Source of the DNA: Lysobacterales bacterium
Lineage (GTDB): Bacteria; Pseudomonadota; Gammaproteobacteria; Xanthomonadales; SZUA-5
Assembly: GCA_024710675.1 (NCBI GenBank)
Contig: JANJUH010000350.1
Coordinates: forward strand, 1-10,299
Direction of reading: 5' to 3'
DNA length: 10,299 nucleotides
The notes below the pieces were generated by a model, which worked only from the letters and a program-made list of their open reading frames with translations, was not told where the DNA came from and searched no databases. How positions within the stretch are numbered: the first letter of the stretch is position 1; each line of letters opens with the position of its first letter. A program made the position numbers and the translations under genes. This document shows, in pieces, positions 7,615-10,299 of this stretch.

Positions 7615-7694
7615 CGTCATTGCGAGCCCGAGGGGCGAAGCCATCTCAGGATTCCGGGATCGCCACGCAATGCTGCGCGGCCCGCGCGATGACG
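7615..7694. repeat. 80-bp palindromic element of the CGTCATTGCGAG dispersed-repeat type
   Basis: Terminal inverted repeats CGTCATTGCG (7615-7624) and CGCGATGACG (7685-7694) match at nine of ten positions, the tenth being a T/G wobble. A second internal copy, CGCAATG at 7666-7672, is complementary to CATTGCG at 7618-7624 and allows an alternative fold. The left end (ATTGCGAGC followed by GCGAAGCCATC) resembles a class of short intergenic palindromes I know as dispersed repeats in many proteobacterial genomes. No coding potential is visible. It lies between the convergent slp and nfuA genes, a typical place for such elements. The repeat nature cannot be shown from one copy. Confidence 0.6.
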
Positions 7695-7723
7695 CCAGGC
7701 TCTTGCCCAACCCCCGGTCCCGG

Positions 7724-7754
7724 CCCGAGTCCCGAGTCCCGAGTCCCGAGTCCC
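7724..7754. repeat. Tandem heptanucleotide array (CCCGAGT)4 plus CCC, G-quadruplex-prone on the minus strand
   Basis: Four exact CCCGAGT units occupy 7724-7751, followed by CCC at 7752-7754. Including the irregular C-runs just upstream (7706-7708, 7711-7715, 7719-7721) there are eight tracts of three or more C in 49 bases. The minus strand therefore reads GGG tracts separated by 4-nt ACTC loops, the canonical G3-N1-7 quadruplex pattern. The array lies 16 nt beyond the nfuA stop codon, so read-through nfuA mRNA would carry the G-rich form in its 3' untranslated region. The same heptamer recurs at the right edge of the window. Confidence 0.9.
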
Positions 7755-7770
7755 GCCAAGAGGGCGCACC

Positions 7771-8355
7771 CTAGCGCTTGATATACGGATTCTCGCCGGT
7801 CGAATGATCGGTGACGTCGCGCACCGCGGTGATCTCCGGCACCTTCTCGCGCAGCGTCTTCTCGATACCGTTCTTGAGCGTGACATCGACCTGGCCGCAG
7901 CCGTGGCAACCGCCGCCGAAGCGCAGCAACACCACACCGTCGGCACTGACCTCGACCAGCGACACGCGGCCACCGTGGGAGGCGACGGCGGGATTGATCT
8001 CGCTGTCGAGCACGTAGCGCACGCGTTCGACCAGTCCGGCTTCGGCGCCCGGCACCACACCCTTGAGCTTGGGCGCCCGGATCACCAGTTGGCCGCCAGC
8101 GCGCTCGGCGCTGTACTCGATCTGGGTGCCGTCGAGGAAAGGCGCGCTGGCCGAATCGACGTACAGCGAGAAGCCCTCGCACTCGATGGTCCAGTCGTCG
8201 CCACGCACATCCTCGGGCTCGCAGAATTCGAGGCGGCAGTCACCGCGCGGGGTGCCGCCGTCGACCGCGCGCAGGCGGATGCCGAGGCCCGGGATGCCCT
8301 GCTGCTGCACCAGCCGCGCGAAGTACTCGCGGGCACTGTCGCCGATCTCGATCAT
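7771..8355 (-). CDS. nfuA: NfuA Fe-S cluster biogenesis/carrier protein
   Basis: This 194-residue protein (E. coli NfuA is 191) binds a [4Fe-4S] cluster at a dimer interface and delivers it to apo-proteins in the cytoplasm, especially under oxidative or iron stress. The N-terminal degenerate A-type domain spans about 1-100 (MIEIGDSAREYF, GTPRGDCRLEFCEP with C40 and C45). The C-terminal Nfu domain spans about 107-190 and carries INPAVASHGGRVSLVEV and the cluster-binding GGGC150-H-G-C153 followed by VDVTLKNGIE. Both cysteines are intact. The frame can extend seven codons to ATG at 8374-8376, but family proteins begin at the MIxIxDxA motif and GGGA lies about 11 nt before that start, so I prefer 8355. 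The stop is TAG at 7771-7773. It is transcribed divergently from phhB and converges on slp. The call is firm; only the start is open. Confidence 0.96.
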   Translation of the reverse strand: MIEIGDSAREYFARLVQQQGIPGLGIRLRAVDGGTPRGDCRLEFCEPEDVRGDDWTIECEGFSLYVDSASAPFLDGTQIEYSAERAGGQLVIRAPKLKGVVPGAEAGLVERVRYVLDSEINPAVASHGGRVSLVEVSADGVVLLRFGGGCHGCGQVDVTLKNGIEKTLREKVPEITAVRDVTDHSTGENPYIKR

Positions 8356-8429
8356 GCGGGCATCCCGTGCTGCCATAGGAGCCCGCTATCATGCCAGTCC
8401 GCTCCCCGAGCACCGTGAACGAGGCCCTG
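8356..8429. promoter_or_regulatory. Divergent nfuA/phhB intergenic region with candidate -10 and ribosome binding sites
   Basis: This 74-nt stretch separates the preferred starts of nfuA (minus) and phhB (plus) and must hold at least part of both promoters. On the plus strand TATCAT at 8387-8392 matches five of six -10 bases, but no good -35 is visible 16-18 nt upstream. If it is a real -10, transcription would begin near 8399 and only the phhB start at 8430 could be used. AGGAG at 8377-8381 is alternatively a ribosome binding site for an ATG at 8391. I see no clear IscR- or Fur-like operator. Confidence 0.35.
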
Positions 8430-8759
8430 ATGCCCACGCTTGCCGAGCAACACTGCACCCCCCGCCGCGGCGAGGACCAGCGCCTGTCGACGGCCCAGGT
8501 CGAATCGCTGCTGATCGAACTGCCCGACTGGCGAATCGCCGCCGACGGACTGATCGAACGTTGCTTCCGTTTTCCGGATTTCGCGGCCGCGATGGCCTAT
8601 GCCCAGCGTGTCGCCGCGATGGCCGACGCCGAGGACCACCACCCGGATCTGGTGATCGGCTATGGCCGCTGCACGGTCCGCTATCACACCCATGACGTCG
8701 GCGGGCTGTCGCTGAACGACTTCATCTGCGCTGCCCGCGCCGACGCGCTCTATCCGTGA
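8430..8759 (+). CDS. phhB: Pterin-4a-carbinolamine dehydratase
   Basis: This 109-residue protein dehydrates 4a-hydroxytetrahydrobiopterin-type carbinolamine, recycling the pterin cofactor of aromatic amino acid hydroxylases such as phenylalanine hydroxylase. The catalytic signature EDHHP is present (H70, H71), with the downstream TVRYHTHDVGGLSLNDF block supplying the third conserved His (H88) and the conserved D-x-x-x-A-A-R end. LPDWRI and FRFPDFAAAMAY match the usual strand and helix before it. Start choice: ATG 8430 gives MPTLAEQHC, which aligns with Pseudomonas PhhB (Cys at residue 9), with GAGG at 8421-8424 five nt upstream. An in-frame ATG at 8391 has a stronger AGGAG (8377-8381) but adds 13 residues with no family counterpart. 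No phhA hydroxylase is in the window. The TGA overlaps the next gene's GTG as GTGA, implying coupled translation with the membrane protein. Confidence 0.93.
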   Translation: MPTLAEQHCTPRRGEDQRLSTAQVESLLIELPDWRIAADGLIERCFRFPDFAAAMAYAQRVAAMADAEDHHPDLVIGYGRCTVRYHTHDVGGLSLNDFICAARADALYP

Positions 8760-10261
8760 TCCTGCGCGGTGCGTTCCTGGCGCTGGTTGCGCTCGTTTGC
8801 GCGTGGTGGCTGGCGCAGACCGCTGTTTCGCGGCACCAGCAGGCCGAGACACTGTCCGCGCTGGCCGCTGCCAGCGTGGGCCAGAGCCGCATCGGCTTCG
8901 AGTTCAAACGTAGCCGCGAACTGATCAGCGAGGCGGTCGAGGGTGCGGGTCCGGTCCGCAGCACCCCGGAAGGCTTGGTCTTCACGACGACAGCGAAGCA
9001 GGCGGATGTCCGCCTCAATCTGGGTGGCCTGGCCCTCGATGCCCGCCGCTTCCCGATCGCCGAGCTGCGCCTGCACTCGTCGGCGCTGGCGATGGCGCAC
9101 CTGATCTACGCCGGCACGCCGCCCTTGCCGCAATACGCGACGCCGGTGCCGATCGAGCCCGGCGACAACCGCCTGCGCCTGGACCTGCGCTGGACGCCCT
9201 GGGAGATCGCCGGATCCCCAGGCGAACTGACCCCGGTCCCCTGGGGTGGTCCCGATGGCCGGGTACGCGAGCTGCGGCTGCTGCTGTCGGCCGAGCAGGG
9301 CACGGAGTTCCGGCTCGAGGGCCTGCAATTCCGAACGGCCGGCGCGCAGGTGCAGGACTTCGAGTGGCTGGATCCGATCGCCGTCGAAGCGCGCATCACC
9401 CGCACCGATCGCGGTCCGGTGGGTGTCCTGTGGCCCGCCTGGACGGGGACACCCGAGCAGTTCCTGGTGGCACGCGATCGCCTGCGCACCCTCGAATCGG
9501 AATTGCTGTTCTGGCCCGCGGACCGGCCCCCGCCGGATCCCGCCATGCGCGCCGACGCCCTCGCCGGCTGGTCGCCGCCGGCGTGGATCGTCGGCGCTTG
9601 GGCTCTGCTGCTGCTGGCATGGCGGACGCTACGCTGGCGGCGACCATCGACGCCGATCAGCGCCGCTGCGGAACTGCTGCTCGGCTGGCTACCGCTGATC
9701 GTCGCAGCGGCAGCGCTGTGGATCCCCGAACGCCCCGCGCCAACCTTGGCCATGCTCCTCGGCGCCCAGCTCTTCTTCCTGCTCTCCGGCGCGCGCCTGG
9801 CGGGGATTGACGACACGGGCTCCAGTGCGGCGTGGCGCGCGGCGTTGCTGTATTCCCTGCCGGCATTGCTGGTGATCGCCTTGATCGCCGTCGCGAGCGG
9901 ACACCACGAGCCGCAAGGCGTGCAGCGGATCGCCGGCTATGTGCTCTTCGTCGTGCTGCAGCAGGCCCTGCTGCTCGGCCACCTGTGGCCGCAATGCAAG
10001 GTACTCGCCGGTGCTGCCGAGCAAGGCGAGGCCGTGTTGCTCGCGTCCATCGTGTTCGCCTTCGTCCACGCGCCCAATTTCGCGCTGATGGTGCTTGCGG
10101 CGCTCGGGGCGGCCCTGTGGCTCACCCTCTATCGCCGCCACGCCACGCCGTGGCCGGTGATGGCATCGCACTACGCCCTGGGACTGGCCGCGGTCAGCCT
10201 GCTGCCACCGTGGCTGCTGTATTCGGCCGAGGCCAGCCTGCGCTACCTCGTGCTGCAGTGA
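8756..10261 (+). CDS. Membrane protein with periplasmic N-terminal domain and CPBP/Abi-type C-terminal domain lacking the catalytic Glu pair
   Basis: This encodes 501 residues, starting at GTG 8756 and overlapping the phhB stop by 4 nt. One N-terminal helix (about 3-21) is followed by a polar, probably periplasmic domain (about 25-270) whose alternating strands (ELRLLLSAEQGTEFRLEGLQF) suggest a beta-sandwich. A hydrophobic C-terminal half of about seven or eight helices (from about 275) follows. The end resembles the CPBP/Abi intramembrane protease family (CAAX-processing Rce1-like): motif 2 is FAFVHAPN (H438, N441) and motif 3 is MASHYALG (H472). Motif 1, normally Glu-Glu-x-x-x-Arg, reads Q402-Q403-A-L-L-L-G-H, so both glutamates are glutamines and the Arg is absent. 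It is probably not a classical glutamate protease; a pseudo-enzyme or divergent clade is inferred. The membrane-protein call is firm, the CPBP assignment likely and the function unknown. Confidence 0.8.
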   Translation: MILRGAFLALVALVCAWWLAQTAVSRHQQAETLSALAAASVGQSRIGFEFKRSRELISEAVEGAGPVRSTPEGLVFTTTAKQADVRLNLGGLALDARRFPIAELRLHSSALAMAHLIYAGTPPLPQYATPVPIEPGDNRLRLDLRWTPWEIAGSPGELTPVPWGGPDGRVRELRLLLSAEQGTEFRLEGLQFRTAGAQVQDFEWLDPIAVEARITRTDRGPVGVLWPAWTGTPEQFLVARDRLRTLESELLFWPADRPPPDPAMRADALAGWSPPAWIVGAWALLLLAWRTLRWRRPSTPISAAAELLLGWLPLIVAAAALWIPERPAPTLAMLLGAQLFFLLSGARLAGIDDTGSSAAWRAALLYSLPALLVIALIAVASGHHEPQGVQRIAGYVLFVVLQQALLLGHLWPQCKVLAGAAEQGEAVLLASIVFAFVHAPNFALMVLAALGAALWLTLYRRHATPWPVMASHYALGLAAVSLLPPWLLYSAEASLRYLVLQ

Positions 10262-10275
10262 CCGGCGCGGCGCGA

Positions 10276-10299
10276 CCCGAGTCCCGAGTCCCGAGTCCC
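10276..10299. repeat. Second (CCCGAGT)n heptamer array, running off the window edge
   Basis: Three exact CCCGAGT units occupy 10276-10296, followed by CCC at 10297-10299 where the window ends, so the array probably continues. It begins 15 nt after the stop of the CPBP-like gene. Four C3 tracts with 4-nt loops again make a canonical quadruplex motif on the minus strand. Unit and orientation are identical to the array at 7724-7754. Confidence 0.85.

Noticed and set aside
7510..7710. 66-codon minus-strand open frame across the slp end and the repeat region
   Set aside because: It runs through a hairpin and a palindromic repeat and has no ribosome binding site or family resemblance.
7724..7754. 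Possible CRISPR array
   Set aside because: The repeats are 7 nt with no spacers, and no cas genes are nearby. It is a simple tandem repeat.

Overview
The window is very GC-rich and densely coded, with strong third-position GC bias and short gaps. Gene content (DUF1631 protein, YceF-type Maf, MoxR-DUF58-TgpA module, Slp lipoprotein, NfuA, PhhB) points to a gammaproteobacterium. Protein flavour and heptanucleotide arrays beside a CGTCATTGCGAG-type palindromic repeat suggest the Xanthomonadales (Lysobacteraceae/Rhodanobacteraceae). This placement is inferred from recognition; no search was run.

Layout. (1) Positions 1-2817, plus strand: the 3' part of a DUF1631 gene, a small single-pass membrane protein of unknown function, and a YceF-type Maf nucleotide pyrophosphatase. 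They are spaced 22 nt apart and then overlapped by 1 nt, so probably form one operon. (2) A 231-nt gap (2818-3048) with a weak candidate promoter. (3) Positions 3049-6948, plus strand: the conserved trio MoxR AAA+ ATPase, DUF58 protein and TgpA-like transglutaminase membrane protein, with the last two genes overlapping by 26 nt. (4) Positions 7026-7559, plus strand: an Slp-family outer-membrane lipoprotein, followed immediately by a strong hairpin. (5) Positions 7560-7770: a noncoding stretch holding that hairpin, an 80-bp palindromic dispersed-repeat-like element and a (CCCGAGT)4 array that is G-quadruplex-prone on the minus strand. (6) Minus strand: nfuA (Fe-S cluster carrier), transcribed toward that noncoding stretch. 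(7) Divergently, plus strand: phhB (pterin-4a-carbinolamine dehydratase), overlapping by 4 nt a 501-aa membrane protein with a large periplasmic N-terminal domain and a C-terminal CPBP/Abi-type domain whose catalytic Glu pair reads Gln-Gln. (8) The window ends inside a second (CCCGAGT)n array.

Most of the window is conserved housekeeping and envelope biology. I see no phage, transposase, CRISPR, toxin-antitoxin or defence locus. The points most worth a second look are the paired heptamer arrays with G4 potential, the palindromic element beside the first array, the Glu-to-Gln CPBP protein coupled to phhB, and the uncharacterised membrane protein coupled to Maf.
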